Positions 8,331-18,703 are shown, numbered from the stretch's first letter. The stretch is DNA of 64,000 bases from Cupriavidus alkaliphilus (GCF_900094595.1 NZ_FMAD01000001.1:248001-312000), one strand, 5' to 3'. Notes: a model not told the origin generated them from the sequence alone. Made by a program: numbers and translations.

Positions 8331-9338
8331 ATGTCATCCGCCGACCGCACGCGGCGCCGCCGCCTGCTGCTCAAGATCCTGCCGCTGGGCGCCTTGCCGG
8401 GCCCGATGCTTCATGCCACCGCCGCCAGCGCCGCCGATAGCGCCGCCAGCCACCGGCCGATCGCACTGGTGCTGCCGTTCCCGCCGGGTGGCAGCGTCGA
8501 CATCGTCGCCCGGCAGCTGCAGCCCGGGCTGAAAGCGGTGCTGGGGCAAACGGTGGTGGTGGACAACAAGCCGGGCGCGGGCGGGCTGATCGCGTCGAGC
8601 ACCGTGGCGCGCGCCCGTCCCGACGGCAATACGCTGCTGATGGCGTTCGACACGCATGCGATCAATCCGTTTGCCTATAAGCAGCTGCCCTACGACACCT
8701 TCCGCGATTTCTCGCCGATCTCGCAGCTGGTGCGTTTCCCGCTGGTGATCGCCGCCAACCCGGCGCTGCCGGCGTCGAACGTGCGCGAACTGGTGGCGCT
8801 GGCCAGGGCGAGGCATGACGGCGTGCGCTATGCATCGTCGGGCATCGGCAGCCTGAACCAGCTCGCGGCCGAGGCGCTCGCGACCGAGGCAGGCGTGCAT
8901 ATGCTGCACGTGCCCTACAAGGGCGGCGGCCCGGCGGTGCAGGCGGTGCTGTCCAATGAGGTCGACATCTTCTTCAGCAGTTACGCGGCGGTGCAGGCGC
9001 ACGTGGCCGCGCGCACCATCAAGGTGCTGGGCGTGACTGGCACCAGCCGGCTGCGCCAGTTGCCGCAGGTGCCCACGGTGGCCGAGCAGGGCCTCAAGGG
9101 CTTCGAGGCGTATTCGTGGATCGGCGTGTTCGGTCCGGCCGACCTGCCGGCGGCGACGGTGACGCGCCTCCACGGCGCGCTGGTCGAGTCGCTGCGCCAG
9201 CCGCGCGTGGTCGATGCGCTTGGCGCGCAAGGTTTCGAAATCGTCGGCGGCAGCCCGGCCGAGCTGGGCCAGCTGGTACGCCGCGAGCATGACAAATGGC
9301 AGGCGGTGGCGCGCAAGGCCAATATCCAGTTCGAATAA
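8331..9338 (+). CDS. Bug-family tripartite tricarboxylate transporter substrate-binding protein
   Basis: The 335-residue product belongs to the Bug (TctC-like) periplasmic binding proteins, which are greatly expanded in Bordetella and Cupriavidus. It has an N-terminal export signal with an arginine run (RTRRRRLLLKILPLGAL) that could be Tat- or Sec-type. The mature part shows hallmark features: ALVLPFPPGGSVDIVARQL, VVDNKPGAGGLIASSTVARARPDGNTLL, HMLHVPYKGGGPAVQAVLSNEVDIFF and LPQVPTVAEQGLKGFE. No TctA/TctB membrane genes are adjacent, which is usual for orphan Bug proteins, so the ligand and partner are unknown. The ATG at 8331 is taken because an upstream TTG-started extension overlaps the clpA terminator. 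Confidence 0.88.
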   Translation: MSSADRTRRRRLLLKILPLGALPGPMLHATAASAADSAASHRPIALVLPFPPGGSVDIVARQLQPGLKAVLGQTVVVDNKPGAGGLIASSTVARARPDGNTLLMAFDTHAINPFAYKQLPYDTFRDFSPISQLVRFPLVIAANPALPASNVRELVALARARHDGVRYASSGIGSLNQLAAEALATEAGVHMLHVPYKGGGPAVQAVLSNEVDIFFSSYAAVQAHVAARTIKVLGVTGTSRLRQLPQVPTVAEQGLKGFEAYSWIGVFGPADLPAATVTRLHGALVESLRQPRVVDALGAQGFEIVGGSPAELGQLVRREHDKWQAVARKANIQFE

Positions 9339-9382
9339 ACCAGTCCGGCGCCGCCGTGCGCCATGCGTCCGGGGGGATGCCG

Positions 9383-10231
9383 ATGGCAACGCAAGCAGAA
9401 ATGTTCGATCACGCCGTGGTGGTGTGCCCAGACCTCGATGCCGGCGCTCAGGCCTGGCAGCGGCTGGGTTTTACGCTGACGCCGCGCGGCTATCACACGC
9501 TGGGCTCGCAGAACCACTGCATCATGCTGCAGCGGGACTACCTGGAGCTGCTGCACGTGACCGCGCCCAGTCCCAGCCGTCAGTATTATTGGGACGCCCA
9601 GCAGCGCGGCGGCGGCTGTGCGGCGATGTCGTGCAAGAGCGCCGATGCCTTTGCCACCGCGGCGCGGCTGCGCGCGGACGGCTGGCATACCTCGGAACCG
9701 ATCGAATTCTCGCGTCCGGTGCGGCTGGACGATGGCAGCGAACATCCGGCCACCTTTCGCGTGACCGCGCTCGACGACGCCCCGGGAGCACGCTATTTCG
9801 TCTGCGAGCACCGCACGCCCGAGCTGCTGTGGCGGCCCGAATGGATGCGCCATGCCAACGGCGCGCACAGCATCGCGACCATGTTCCTGGTGGTGGCCCC
9901 CGCGCTGGTGGATGCCGCCGCGCGCGCCTATGCCGAACTGACCGGCGGCGAGCTGACGCAGCTGAGCGAACATGTCAGCAGCCTGGCGGTCGACAATGCC
10001 ACGCTGGTGCTCAGCACGCCGCAGGCGCTGGCATCGGCCACCGGCAGCGCGCATATCCGGCGCGAAGGGCCGGGGTATGCGGCGATCCGCCTGCGCACCC
10101 ACGACCTTGCGGCGGCCCGCGCTGGCTGGCGCGAGCAGAGCGTGCCGACCCACGACCTGGGTCCGCGCGAAACGCTGGTGCCGGCCGATGCCGCCAGCGG
10201 CGTGGCCTTGCTGTTCGAGCAGCAGGGCTGA
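9383..10231 (+). CDS. VOC-like protein with glyoxalase-like domain
   Basis: The 282-residue product resembles the glyoxalase_3-type VOC proteins. The N-terminus reads FDHAVVVCPDLDAGAQAWQRLGF, with the metal-ligand-position His at DHAVV, then HTLGSQNHCIMLQRDYLELLHV. A second half around residues 150-280 includes TPELLWRPEWMRHANGAHSI. The substrate is unknown; aromatic-ring dioxygenase or glyoxalase-type chemistry is possible. The ATG at 9383 is preferred over that at 9377 because the GGGGGG site (9371-9376) is well spaced only for the former. It follows the Bug gene by 44 bases and may be co-transcribed with it. A perfect palindrome follows the stop. Confidence 0.75.
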   Translation: MATQAEMFDHAVVVCPDLDAGAQAWQRLGFTLTPRGYHTLGSQNHCIMLQRDYLELLHVTAPSPSRQYYWDAQQRGGGCAAMSCKSADAFATAARLRADGWHTSEPIEFSRPVRLDDGSEHPATFRVTALDDAPGARYFVCEHRTPELLWRPEWMRHANGAHSIATMFLVVAPALVDAAARAYAELTGGELTQLSEHVSSLAVDNATLVLSTPQALASATGSAHIRREGPGYAAIRLRTHDLAAARAGWREQSVPTHDLGPRETLVPADAASGVALLFEQQG

Positions 10232-10239
10232 AATGCAAA

Positions 10240-10261
10240 CTGGCGCCCCGCGGGGCGCCAG
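10240..10261. terminator. Perfect 22-bp palindrome between convergent VOC and dut genes
   Basis: CTGGCGCCCC followed by GC and GGGGCGCCAG is a perfect 22-bp palindrome between two stop codons. There is no T-run after it, so it may act as a weak or Rho-assisted bidirectional terminator. Confidence 0.45.
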
Positions 10262-10287
10262 TACTTCATGCCGAGGCCGACAACCGG

Positions 10288-10788
10288 TCAGGCGCTGGCC
10301 TTGGCGTGATGCACGCCGGTCGAGCCAAAGCCGCCTGCACCGCGCTCGCTGTCCTGGCTGAACTCTGCCACCGTCGAGAACACCGGACGCAGCACCGGCA
10401 CGAACATCATCTGCGCAATGCGCTCGCCCGGCTGGATCACGATCGGCTCCGTGCCCGGCGCGTTGCGGTTCCAGACGCTGACCATGATCTGGCCCTGGTA
10501 GTCGGCATCGATCACGCCGATCGAATTGCCCAGCACTAGCCCCTTCTTGTGGCCCAGGCCCGAGCGCGGCACGATGGTCGCGGCCATGTACGGGTTGCCC
10601 ATGTGCACGGCAATGCCGGCCGGCACCAGCTGCGCCGGTGTGCCCGGCGCGATCGCGACGGGCGCGTCGACGCAGGCGTGCAGGTCGATGGCGGCAGCCA
10701 TCTCGCTCTGGTAGGCGGGCAGGCCCCATTGGTTCAGGCGCGCATCGAGCACCTTGATTTCGACGGTCGGGTTCAGAGGCTGGGTCAT
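10288..10788 (-). CDS. dut: dUTP diphosphatase (deoxyuridine triphosphatase)
   Basis: Dut hydrolyses dUTP to dUMP, keeping uracil out of DNA and supplying the thymidylate precursor. The 166-residue product matches homotrimeric bacterial dUTPases. The five motifs are visible: AAAIDLHACVD (motif 1), PRSGLGHKKG (motif 2), GVIDADYQGQIMVSVWN (motif 3 with catalytic Asp), GERIAQMMFVPV (motif 4) and the C-terminal SERGAGGFGSTG (motif 5). The ATG at 10788 gives MTQPLNPTVEIK; a TTG two codons earlier is rejected. It follows coaBC by 28 bases, the common dfp-dut order, and is the last gene of the ribF-ileS-lspA-coaBC-dut run. Confidence 0.97.
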   Translation of the reverse strand: MTQPLNPTVEIKVLDARLNQWGLPAYQSEMAAAIDLHACVDAPVAIAPGTPAQLVPAGIAVHMGNPYMAATIVPRSGLGHKKGLVLGNSIGVIDADYQGQIMVSVWNRNAPGTEPIVIQPGERIAQMMFVPVLRPVFSTVAEFSQDSERGAGGFGSTGVHHAKASA

Positions 10789-10816
10789 AAGCAATCTCGG
10801 GAATACGTTGCAAAAG

Positions 10817-12019
10817 TCAGGGCCGCGCGCGACCGGGCAGGCGCTGGCCGATGGCCGCGACCAGCTGCCGTGCCAGCGACAGCTTGTCGGCGCGCGGCAG
10901 CCGCGTCATGCCGGCGGCGTCGAACAGCACGATCTCGTTGTCGTCCAGGCCGAAGGTGTGGTGGCCGATATTGCCCACCAGCAGCGGCACGCCCTTGCGC
11001 TGGCGCTTCTGCTCGCCGTACTGCTCCAGGTTCTCGCTTTCGGCGGCAAAGCCGACGCAGTAAGGTGCGTCGGCGCGGGCCGCGACCGCGGCCAGGATGT
11101 CGGGGTTCTGCACGAACTGCAGTGTCGGCGTATCGGTATCGCTGGCCTTCTTCAACTTCTGCTGCGCGACTTCGGCCGGGCGCCAGTCCGCCACCGCGGC
11201 CACCGCGACGAAGACATCGATACCGGGCAGCTGCGCCATCACCGCGTCATGCATCTGCTGCGCGCTGCGCACGTCGGTGCGCATCACGCCGCGCGGTGTG
11301 GGCAGGCCGGTGGGTCCGGCTACCAGCAGCACTTCGGCGCCGGCCTCGCGCGCCGCGCGCGCGATCGAGAAACCCATCTTGCCGGACGACAGGTTGGTGA
11401 TGCCGCGCACCGGGTCGATCGCCTCGAAGGTCGGGCCGGCGGTGATCAGCATGCGCTTGCCTTGCAGCGGCTTGGGCTGGAAGAAGGCGATGATGTCGTC
11501 GAGCAGCTCCTCGGGCTCCAGCATGCGGCCGTCGCCGACTTCACCGCAGGCCTGGTCGCCGCTGCCCGGGCCCAGGATCACCACGCCGTCGGCACGCAGC
11601 TGCGCGGCGTTGCGCTGCGTGGCGGGCGCGGCCCACATCTGGCGGTTCATCGCCGGCGCCACCAGCAGCGGGCAGTCGCGCGCGATGCACAGCGTGCTCA
11701 GCAAGTCGTCGCACAGGCCGTTGGCCAGCCGCGCCATGAAGTCGGTGGATGCAGGGGCGATGACAATGGCGTCGGCCTCGCGCGAGAGGTCGATATGCGC
11801 CATGTTGTTGTCGATGCGCGCATCCCATTGCGACAGGAAGACCGGCCGGCCCGACAGCGCCTGCATCGTCACCGGCGTGATGAAATGCGTCGCCGCCTCG
11901 GTCATGGCCACCTGCACGGTGGCGCCGGCCTTGGTCAGCAGCCGGACCAGTTCGGCCGACTTGTAGCAGGCGATGCCGCCGGTCAGGCCGAGAACGATGT
12001 GCTTGCCGCGCAAATCCAT
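10817..12019 (-). CDS. coaBC: Bifunctional phosphopantothenoylcysteine decarboxylase/phosphopantothenate-cysteine ligase
   Basis: CoaBC (Dfp) carries out two successive steps of coenzyme A synthesis: it ligates cysteine to phosphopantothenate and decarboxylates the product to phosphopantetheine. The 400-residue length is typical. The N-terminal FMN flavoprotein domain shows LTGGIACYKSAELVRLLTKAGA, VAMTEAATHF and PAMNRQMWAAPATQRN, with the active-site Asn and substrate clamp region. The C-terminal CTP-dependent ligase shows MLITAGPTFEAIDPVRGITNLSSGKMG and AVAAVADWRP. It lies between lspA and dut on the same strand, with 47 bases to the former, and is likely co-transcribed. Confidence 0.97.
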   Translation of the reverse strand: MDLRGKHIVLGLTGGIACYKSAELVRLLTKAGATVQVAMTEAATHFITPVTMQALSGRPVFLSQWDARIDNNMAHIDLSREADAIVIAPASTDFMARLANGLCDDLLSTLCIARDCPLLVAPAMNRQMWAAPATQRNAAQLRADGVVILGPGSGDQACGEVGDGRMLEPEELLDDIIAFFQPKPLQGKRMLITAGPTFEAIDPVRGITNLSSGKMGFSIARAAREAGAEVLLVAGPTGLPTPRGVMRTDVRSAQQMHDAVMAQLPGIDVFVAVAAVADWRPAEVAQQKLKKASDTDTPTLQFVQNPDILAAVAARADAPYCVGFAAESENLEQYGEQKRQRKGVPLLVGNIGHHTFGLDDNEIVLFDAAGMTRLPRADKLSLARQLVAAIGQRLPGRARP

Positions 12020-12066
12020 GGTGGGGAACCTGGCTGGGAAGGGAAGGGGAAAGGTAGCGGCGCAGC

Positions 12067-12594
12067 TCAGTGCTTGCGCACCCGCCGCAGCTCGTCGACG
12101 ATCAGCAGCACCGCGCCCACCGTGATCGCGCAGTCCGCGACATTGAAAGCCGGCCAGTGATACCTGCCCACGTAGAAGTCCAGGAAATCGATCACGTGGC
12201 CGTAGGCCACGCGGTCGATCACGTTGCCGACCGCGCCGCCCAGGATCAGCGACACCGCGAAGCAGAACAGCCGCTGGCCGGTATGGCGGTACAGCAGCCA
12301 GACGATGAACGCGCCGACCACCACGCCCAGGCCGGTGAAGAACCAGCGCTGCCAGCCGCCGGCGTCAGCCAGGAAGCTGAACGCCGCGCCCTTGTTGTAG
12401 ACCAGCACCAGGTTGAAGAAGCCGGTCACCGGGCGCGATTCGCCGTAGCTGAAGCTGCGCACGATCACGATCTTGAAGAACTGGTCGAGCAGCACCACCA
12501 GCAGCGCAAAGGCCATCCACAGCAGCGGGGTGGTGCTGCCGGCAGCCTTGTTGCGGCGCGCCGGGCGCGTCGAACGGGACGTGGTCGATGCCAT
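12067..12594 (-). CDS. lspA: Lipoprotein signal peptidase (signal peptidase II)
   Basis: LspA is an inner-membrane aspartic protease that cleaves signal peptides of prolipoproteins after lipid attachment. The 175-residue product starts with a basic cytoplasmic tail and has four hydrophobic segments. The two catalytic aspartates lie in [19 protein letters not shown] and [12 protein letters not shown], and the motif [15 protein letters not shown] is present. The ATG at 12594 overlaps the ileS stop (TGATG), the usual ileS-lspA coupling; the reading frame continues upstream inside ileS but that is a shadow. The order ribF-ileS-lspA is conserved widely in proteobacteria. Confidence 0.97.
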   Translation of the reverse strand: MASTTSRSTRPARRNKAAGSTTPLLWMAFALLVVLLDQFFKIVIVRSFSYGESRPVTGFFNLVLVYNKGAAFSFLADAGGWQRWFFTGLGVVVGAFIVWLLYRHTGQRLFCFAVSLILGGAVGNVIDRVAYGHVIDFLDFYVGRYHWPAFNVADCAITVGAVLLIVDELRRVRKH

Positions 12595-15485
12595 CAGGCA
12601 TGGCTCCTGTGTTCGCCGGCGCCGAACAGGTTGCTGTCGCAGCGGCCGCAGAGGGTGGGATGGTCGGGGTTGTGGCCGACGTCGGCGCGGTAGTGCCAGC
12701 AGCGCTCGCACTTGGCATGCGCCGACGGGGTCACCGTCACCAGCAGGTCGCCGGCCTCGGGCGCGGGCGCGACCTTGGCCGACGAGGTCAGCAGCACGAA
12801 GCGCAGGTCGTCACCCAGGCTTTGCAGCGCCGCCAGCACCGGACCGCCGGCCTGGATGGTCAGCTCGGCCTGCAGCGACGAACCGATCTCGCCTTCCACG
12901 CGCACCGCTTCCAGCTGGCGCGTGACTTCGGCGCGCACTTCGCGCAGCGCATGCCATTTCTGCAGCAGGTCGTCGGCGTCGTCGACTTCCGGCACGGCGT
13001 AATAGGTGCTGGTGAAGATGGTGTCGTTGTGCTCGGTGCCATGGGCGAACACCTGCCACGCTTCCTCGGCGGTGAACGACAGGAACGGCGCCATCCAGTG
13101 CAGCATCGCCTGGGTGATGTGATACAGCGCGTTCTGCGCGGCGCGGCGCGCCTTCGAGTCCGGCGCGGTGGTGTACAGGCGGTCCTTCAGCACGTCGAGG
13201 TAGAAACCGCCCAGGTCCTCGGAGCAGAAGGTCTGCAGCTTGGCCACCACCGGGTGGAATTCGTAAGCCTCGTAGTGCGACAGCACTTCCTTCTGCAGCT
13301 GCGCGGTCAGCGCCACGGCGTAGCGGTCGATCTCCAGCCACTCGGCGGCCGGCAGCGCGTGCTTCCCATGGTCGTAGTCGGACAGGTTCGACAGCAGGAA
13401 ACGCAGCGTATTGCGGATGCGGCGATAGCCTTCCACCACACGCTTGAGGATCTCGTCCGAGATCGACAGCTCGCCGGAGTAATCGGTCGAGGCCACCCAC
13501 AGGCGGATGATCTCGGCGCCCATCTTGTTCGCGATGTCCTGCGGCGACACGGTATTGCCGATCGACTTGGACATCTTGCGGCCTTCGCCGTCGACGGTAA
13601 AGCCGTGCGTCAGCAGCGCCTTGTAGGGCGGCTTGCCATACAGCATCGAGGCGGTCAGCAGCGACGAGTGGAACCAGCCGCGATGCTGGTCCGAGCCTTC
13701 CAGGTACAGGTCGGCCAGGCGGCCGTCGGCATCGTCGGCGGTCGGTTCGTACAGGTCGTCGCGGTGCGAGCCGCGGATCACGGTCCAGTGCGTGGTGCCG
13801 GAATCGAACCAGACGTCGAGCGTGTCGCGGTTCTTCTCATACTGGCTGGCCTCGTCGCCCAGCAGTTCGGCCGGGTCCAGCGTCTGCCACGCTTCGATGC
13901 CGTGCTGCTCGACGCGCTTTGCGATCGCTTCCAGGAGCTCGGGCGTGCGCGGATGCAGCGCGCCGGTTTCCTTGTGCACGAAGAACGCCATCGGCACGCC
14001 CCACTGGCGCTGGCGCGACAGGGTCCAGTCCGGGCGGTGGGCGATCATGTTGTGCAGGCGCTGCTTGCCCCACGACGGATAGAACTCGGTCGCCTCGATG
14101 CCCGCCAGCGCGGTCTCGCGCAGCGTCGGCACGGGCTTGCCGTTTTCCTCGGCCGGGTCCACGTCCATGCCCGCGAACCACTGTGAGGTGGCGCGGTAGA
14201 TGATCGGCGTCTTGTGGCGCCAGCAGTGCATGTAGCTGTGGGTGTATTTGTGCGAATTGAACAGGTTGCCCGAGGCCTGCAGCGCCTCGACGATCTTCGG
14301 GTTGGCGTCCCAGATCGACAGCCCGCCAAACAGCGGCAGCGTGGCGGCGTAGACGCCGTTGCCCATCACCGGGCTGATGATGTCGCTGTCGGGCATGCCG
14401 TGCGCCTTGCACGACTGGAAGTCTTCCACGCCATAGGCCGGCGCCGAGTGCACGATGCCCGAGCCGGTGTCGGTGGTGACGTAGTCGCCCAGGTAGATCG
14501 GCGAGAGCCGGTCATAGCCTGCTTCCATCCGGGCCAGCGGATGATGGAAGCGGATCTCCGACAGCGCCGCGCCGGTGGTGGTGGCCACCACCTCGCCCTG
14601 CAGGCCGTAGATCTTCAGCTGCTCCTCGACGCGCTCGGTGGCGAGGATCAGGTGGCCGCGCGGCGTGTCGACCAGCGCGTATTCCACCTCGGGGTGCACG
14701 TTCAGCGCCTGGTTGCTCGGGATGGTCCACGGCGTGGTGGTCCAGATCACGATCCAGCCCGGCCTGGCGTCGATCCGCTCGACCGGCACCTTGAACGCGT
14801 GCGCCAGCTTGTCGGTCTCGGCGAACGGAAAGCCCACGTCGATCGACAGGTCGACCTTGTCCTTGTATTCGACTTCGGCCTCGGCCAGCGCCGAGCCGCA
14901 GTCGAAGCACCAGTTCACCGGCTTCAGGCCGCGGAACACGTAGCCCTTTTCCATGATCTTGCCGAGCGCGCGCAGTTCGTCCGCCTCGTTGCTGTGGTTC
15001 ATGGTCAGGTAGGGGTGGTCCCAGTCGCCCAGCACGCCGAGACGCTCGAAATCCACCATCTGGCGCTTGATCTGCTCGGTGGCATAGGCGCGCGCCTTGG
15101 CCTGGACTTCCTGCACCGGCAGGCCCTTGCCGAACTTCTTCTCGATCTGGATCTCGATCGGCATGCCGTGGCAGTCCCAGCCCGGCACGTAGACGGCGTC
15201 GAGCCCGGTCAGGCCGCGCGCCTTGATGATCATGTCCTTGAGCACCTTGTTGACGGCGTGGCCGATATGGATATCGCCGTTGGCATACGGCGGGCCATCG
15301 TGCAGCACGAACTTCTTCGCGCCCTTGCGCGCCGCGCGGATCTTCTTGTAGAGCTGCTTGTCCTGCCACTGCTTGACCCATTGCGGCTCGCGCTTGGGCA
15401 GGTCGCCACGCATCGGGAAGGGCGTGTCGAGCAGGTTGACGGGATACTTGTTCTTCTCGGACTTGGCGCGTTTGTCGTCAGACAT
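12594..15485 (-). CDS. ileS: Isoleucyl-tRNA synthetase
   Basis: IleS charges tRNA-Ile and edits valine. The 963-residue product is a bacterial class I enzyme. The HIGH-type motif is in [19 protein letters not shown] (about residue 70), the CP1 editing domain follows, including [16 protein letters not shown] and the [15 protein letters not shown] editing site, and the KMSKS loop is [14 protein letters not shown]. The C-terminal zinc-finger Cys pairs are [12 protein letters not shown] and [10 protein letters not shown]. The N-terminus [27 protein letters not shown] is normal. It sits 119 bases after ribF and is coupled to lspA. No T-box or similar leader is seen between ribF and ileS. Confidence 0.98.
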   Translation of the reverse strand: MSDDKRAKSEKNKYPVNLLDTPFPMRGDLPKREPQWVKQWQDKQLYKKIRAARKGAKKFVLHDGPPYANGDIHIGHAVNKVLKDMIIKARGLTGLDAVYVPGWDCHGMPIEIQIEKKFGKGLPVQEVQAKARAYATEQIKRQMVDFERLGVLGDWDHPYLTMNHSNEADELRALGKIMEKGYVFRGLKPVNWCFDCGSALAEAEVEYKDKVDLSIDVGFPFAETDKLAHAFKVPVERIDARPGWIVIWTTTPWTIPSNQALNVHPEVEYALVDTPRGHLILATERVEEQLKIYGLQGEVVATTTGAALSEIRFHHPLARMEAGYDRLSPIYLGDYVTTDTGSGIVHSAPAYGVEDFQSCKAHGMPDSDIISPVMGNGVYAATLPLFGGLSIWDANPKIVEALQASGNLFNSHKYTHSYMHCWRHKTPIIYRATSQWFAGMDVDPAEENGKPVPTLRETALAGIEATEFYPSWGKQRLHNMIAHRPDWTLSRQRQWGVPMAFFVHKETGALHPRTPELLEAIAKRVEQHGIEAWQTLDPAELLGDEASQYEKNRDTLDVWFDSGTTHWTVIRGSHRDDLYEPTADDADGRLADLYLEGSDQHRGWFHSSLLTASMLYGKPPYKALLTHGFTVDGEGRKMSKSIGNTVSPQDIANKMGAEIIRLWVASTDYSGELSISDEILKRVVEGYRRIRNTLRFLLSNLSDYDHGKHALPAAEWLEIDRYAVALTAQLQKEVLSHYEAYEFHPVVAKLQTFCSEDLGGFYLDVLKDRLYTTAPDSKARRAAQNALYHITQAMLHWMAPFLSFTAEEAWQVFAHGTEHNDTIFTSTYYAVPEVDDADDLLQKWHALREVRAEVTRQLEAVRVEGEIGSSLQAELTIQAGGPVLAALQSLGDDLRFVLLTSSAKVAPAPEAGDLLVTVTPSAHAKCERCWHYRADVGHNPDHPTLCGRCDSNLFGAGEHRSHA

Positions 15486-15604
15486 TTCGATTCTCAGGGC
15501 AATTCGGTTGGCGCGCGGCCGGCTGTGGCCGGCGGGCGCGCGTGAAGGCTGGGGCAGGCGGCGTGCGAACCGGGCCCGCGCAGCGGGGTGCGGGGCGCCG
15601 GCCG

Positions 15605-16645
15605 CTACCTAATTCGGTCGGTGGCCGAGGTGGCGAAATCGCGGCCGCCGCTGGCTTCCGCCGCCGCCGCGGCGCCTGGCGCCGTCAGGCCGAAGAAGGC
15701 GCGCGCATCGGCGCTGTCCTTGGCGATCGCGGCGGTGAGTTCATCCAGGGAGTCGAAGCGCGCCTCGTCGCGCAGCTTCTTCATGAATTCGACCCGCACC
15801 AGCTTGCCGTACAGGCTTTCATTGAAATCGAACAGGTGGACTTCCAGCAGCACCCGGCCGGCGTCCTCGATGGTGGGGCGCACGCCGATGCTGGCCACGC
15901 CGGGCAGCGGATGCTCGGCGATGCCGTGCACCTGCACCACGAAGATGCCGCTGACCGCGGGCCGCTTGTGCGAAATGCGCAGGTTCAGCGTCGGGAAGCC
16001 GAGGTCGCGGCCCAGCTTGCGGCCGTGGATCACGTGGCCGCTGATGGCGTAGCCGTGGCCGAGCAGGTGCCGCGCGTGCTCCAGGTCGCCATCGGCCAGT
16101 GCCTGGCGTACCGCCGAGCTGGAAATGCGGATGCCCCCTTCGGACACCGAGCCCATCTGCTCGACATCGAAGCCGTAGCGGCGCCCCGCCTCCTGCAGGT
16201 AGGCAAAATCGCCGGCGCGCCTGGCGCCGAAGCGGAAATCGTCGCCGACCAGCAGCCAGCGGGTATGCAGGCCATGCCAGAGCACGTTCTCGACGAATTC
16301 CTGCGGCGACTGGCCGGCAAAGTGGGCGTTGAAGTGTTCCACCACCACGCGATCCACGCCGTTGCGGCGCAGGCTTTCCAGCTTGTCGCGCAGCAGCGCG
16401 ATGCGGGTGGGGGCCTTGTCCGGCGTGAAGAATTCGCGTGGATGCGGCTCGAAGGTCATCACGCACAGCGGCAGGCCGCGCGCATCCGCCGCCGCGCGCG
16501 CGCGCGCAAGCAGCGACTGGTGGCCGCGATGCACACCGTCGAAATTGCCGATGGTGAGCGCGCAGGGCGCCCGGCTTTCGGCGTTGGGCAGGCCGCGGAA
16601 GACTTTCACGGGGACGGCGGGAAACGATTCGGGTAAAGCGAGCAT
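15605..16645 (-). CDS. ribF: Bifunctional riboflavin kinase/FAD synthetase
   Basis: RibF phosphorylates riboflavin to FMN and adenylylates it to FAD. The 346-residue product has the N-terminal FMN adenylyltransferase domain with [17 protein letters not shown] (about residues 33-50), [10 protein letters not shown] and [14 protein letters not shown]. The C-terminal riboflavin-kinase domain shows [25 protein letters not shown] and [23 protein letters not shown] with the catalytic Glu region. The ATG at 16645 gives [20 protein letters not shown]; an extension upstream is open but unconserved. It is divergent from the hybrid kinase and heads the ribF-ileS-lspA-coaBC-dut group. Confidence 0.96.
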   Translation of the reverse strand: MLALPESFPAVPVKVFRGLPNAESRAPCALTIGNFDGVHRGHQSLLARARAAADARGLPLCVMTFEPHPREFFTPDKAPTRIALLRDKLESLRRNGVDRVVVEHFNAHFAGQSPQEFVENVLWHGLHTRWLLVGDDFRFGARRAGDFAYLQEAGRRYGFDVEQMGSVSEGGIRISSSAVRQALADGDLEHARHLLGHGYAISGHVIHGRKLGRDLGFPTLNLRISHKRPAVSGIFVVQVHGIAEHPLPGVASIGVRPTIEDAGRVLLEVHLFDFNESLYGKLVRVEFMKKLRDEARFDSLDELTAAIAKDSADARAFFGLTAPGAAAAAEASGGRDFATSATDRIR

Positions 16646-16811
16646 TATAAGGCGAATGGGTCGGCTTGCCGCTGCCGCCGCCCCCGGCCGGTCCCCGCGC
16701 TGCGGCTTTTGTGCCGCAACCGGCCCTCCCGCCATGGCGCGATGCTACAAAAGGCGGCATGATAGGCGCCACTTTGGCTCACTACGGGACTGCTGCGGCA
16801 CGCCGCGCGGC

Positions 16812-18659
16812 ATGCCCGGCCTTACGCCCATTCCTGATTCCCAGTTGAAAGCGCTGACCTATCGGTTCTTTTCCCGGCTCCTGCCCCGGGGCCTGCCTCA
16901 GCCGAGCGCCCAGCTCGACGTCGAGACGCGCGCCAAGCTGATGGCGATCGTGCACAAGAATGCGCCAACCGCCATCGTCGCTTCGGTGCTGCTGCCCGCG
17001 CTGACCACCCTCGGCTTCTGGAACGACGTCAGCCGTGGCGCGCTGCTGGGCTGGTGCGCGGTGATGCTGCTGCTCACGGCGGGCGGGCTGTGGTTCTACA
17101 TCGGCTACCAGCGCGACCACGCCCTGATGAGCCGTTCCGCGCATACGCACAAGTGGTGGAACAATATGCGCGCGGTCGCTTTCCTGACCGGCGTGACCTG
17201 GGGCAGCTCGGCGCTGCTGCATTTGTATACAGCCTCGCCGGTGTTCTCCAGCGTGCTGTACCTGCTCACCCTCGGCGTGCTGGCCGGCGGCGCGGTGTCG
17301 CAGGCGCCGGTGCCGTCGAACCTGGTCTACGCCGGCGTGCCGATCATGGTGCCGAACCTCCTGATGGCGGAATTCGCCTTTCCCGGCCATGGCGTCTATG
17401 TGCAGGGCCTGCTGGCAATCTACGCGCTGATGCTGTCGCGCCACGCCTTCAACCTGCAGGTGACGCTGGTGCGCGCGATCCAGCTGGAGGGCGACAGCCG
17501 GCGCCTGGCCAAGCAGTTTCAGGACGAGAAGGAGCGGGCCCTGCATGCCAGCGAAGAGAAGTCGCGCTTCCTGGCCGCGGCCAGCCATGACCTGCGCCAG
17601 CCGGTGCATGCGCTGGTGATGCTGGTCGAGGCGCTGCGCGCGCGCAACCAGTCAAGCGCGCTGCATCCGCTGGTGGAGCAGGTGGCGGCGGGCACGCAGA
17701 CCATCGATCTGCTGTTCCGCTCGCTGCTGGACCTGTCCAAGCTGGAAGGACGCAAGGTCCTGCCGACGCTGGAGCCCTGCGAGCTGGGCGCGCTGATCCG
17801 CGACGTGATGAGCCAGTTTGCCGCCGACGCGCGCGAAAACGGGCTGACCCTGACCCCGCGCGTGCCGGACGAGTTGTACGCGATGGCCGAGCCGGTGCTG
17901 CTGCGCCGGGCCTTGTTCAACCTGGTGCAGAACGCGCTGCGCTATACCCAGCGCGGCGGCGTGCTGGTGACCGCGCGCCAGCGCCGCAAGCACGTGCGGC
18001 TGGAGGTGTGGGACACCGGCGCCGGCGTCACGCCCGAGCATCTGCCGGACATCTTCTCGCCCTACTACCAGGTCCACAACCCGCAGCGGGACCCGTCGCA
18101 GGGCCTGGGCCTGGGGCTGGCGATCTTCAAGGAATGCGTGCGACTGATGCGCGGCACCTATGGCGTGCGTTCGGTGCCGGGCAAGGGCTCGGTGTTCTGG
18201 TTCGCGCTGGCGCCGGTGCCGGCCGAGACCGTCGCCAGCGTGCGCGAGATGCGCGCCATGGCGCAGGCCGAGGAGGCCAAGCCCGATCGCCTGCGGGGCA
18301 CGGTGCTGGTGGTCGACGACGACAGCCAGATCCGCAAGGCCTGGATCGCGCTGATGGAGGCGTGGGGTATTCGCGTGGCCTGCGCCGCGCACGGTGCCGA
18401 GGCCGACAAGCTGTTCGCCCAGGGCCTGCGCCCGGACATCATCTTCTGCGACCTGCGCCTGCCCGGCAGCGAGAACGGCCTGGATTTGCTCGAGCGCTGG
18501 CAGAACACGCAGCCGCAGGCGCGCAGCGCATTGCTGACGGGGGATTTGAAGTCAGCCGCGCTGGCGGCGGCGGAAGAGGCGGGCTATTTCGTGCTGCCCA
18601 AGCCGGTGGACCCGGCCTCGCTGCGGCTGCTGCTGCGGCGCTGGCTGCGGCCGGCCTAG
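16812..18659 (+). CDS. Membrane hybrid sensor histidine kinase with C-terminal receiver
   Basis: The 615-residue product has an N-terminal membrane region (about residues 45-215, several hydrophobic helices and no periplasmic PAS domain), a short coiled coil, and a HisKA domain with FLAAASHDLRQPVHALVML (phosphorylated His near residue 259). The ATPase domain has the N-box LVQNALRYTQRGG, G1 DTGAGV and G2 GLGLGLAIF. A receiver domain fills the last 120 residues: VLVVDDDSQIRKAWIA, IFCDLRLPG with phospho-Asp near 547, and VLPKPVD. The SHDLRQP variant is typical of a class of hybrid kinases without HPt. The stimulus is unknown. It faces a LuxR-type response regulator gene tail to tail, its likely partner. 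The start is the ATG giving MPGLTPIPDSQ; upstream frame extension overlaps ribF regulatory DNA. Confidence 0.87.
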   Translation: MPGLTPIPDSQLKALTYRFFSRLLPRGLPQPSAQLDVETRAKLMAIVHKNAPTAIVASVLLPALTTLGFWNDVSRGALLGWCAVMLLLTAGGLWFYIGYQRDHALMSRSAHTHKWWNNMRAVAFLTGVTWGSSALLHLYTASPVFSSVLYLLTLGVLAGGAVSQAPVPSNLVYAGVPIMVPNLLMAEFAFPGHGVYVQGLLAIYALMLSRHAFNLQVTLVRAIQLEGDSRRLAKQFQDEKERALHASEEKSRFLAAASHDLRQPVHALVMLVEALRARNQSSALHPLVEQVAAGTQTIDLLFRSLLDLSKLEGRKVLPTLEPCELGALIRDVMSQFAADARENGLTLTPRVPDELYAMAEPVLLRRALFNLVQNALRYTQRGGVLVTARQRRKHVRLEVWDTGAGVTPEHLPDIFSPYYQVHNPQRDPSQGLGLGLAIFKECVRLMRGTYGVRSVPGKGSVFWFALAPVPAETVASVREMRAMAQAEEAKPDRLRGTVLVVDDDSQIRKAWIALMEAWGIRVACAAHGAEADKLFAQGLRPDIIFCDLRLPGSENGLDLLERWQNTQPQARSALLTGDLKSAALAAAEEAGYFVLPKPVDPASLRLLLRRWLRPA

Positions 18660-18703
18660 CGCGGCGGGCGCGCCCAGGCAGGCTGCGGGGAAGGTGGCTC
18701 GCC

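Noticed and set aside
5816-8374. An 852-residue minus-strand open frame opposite clpA
   Set aside because: It is antisense to a clpA that carries every AAA+ motif. It is rich in Arg, Ala, Gln and His with no domain or signal, as expected of the antisense of GC-rich coding DNA.
10240-10261. Transposon end or attachment site in the 22-bp palindrome
   Set aside because: There is no target duplication, integrase or transposase nearby; position between two stop codons fits a terminator better.
15486-15604. T-box or riboswitch before ileS
   Set aside because: The ribF-ileS gap is only 119 bases and shows no terminator-antiterminator pair or specifier loop; T-boxes are not typical of this group.
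15605-16811. FMN riboswitch before ribF
   Set aside because: The 166-base gap between ribF and the kinase gene holds no recognisable conserved FMN-aptamer segments.
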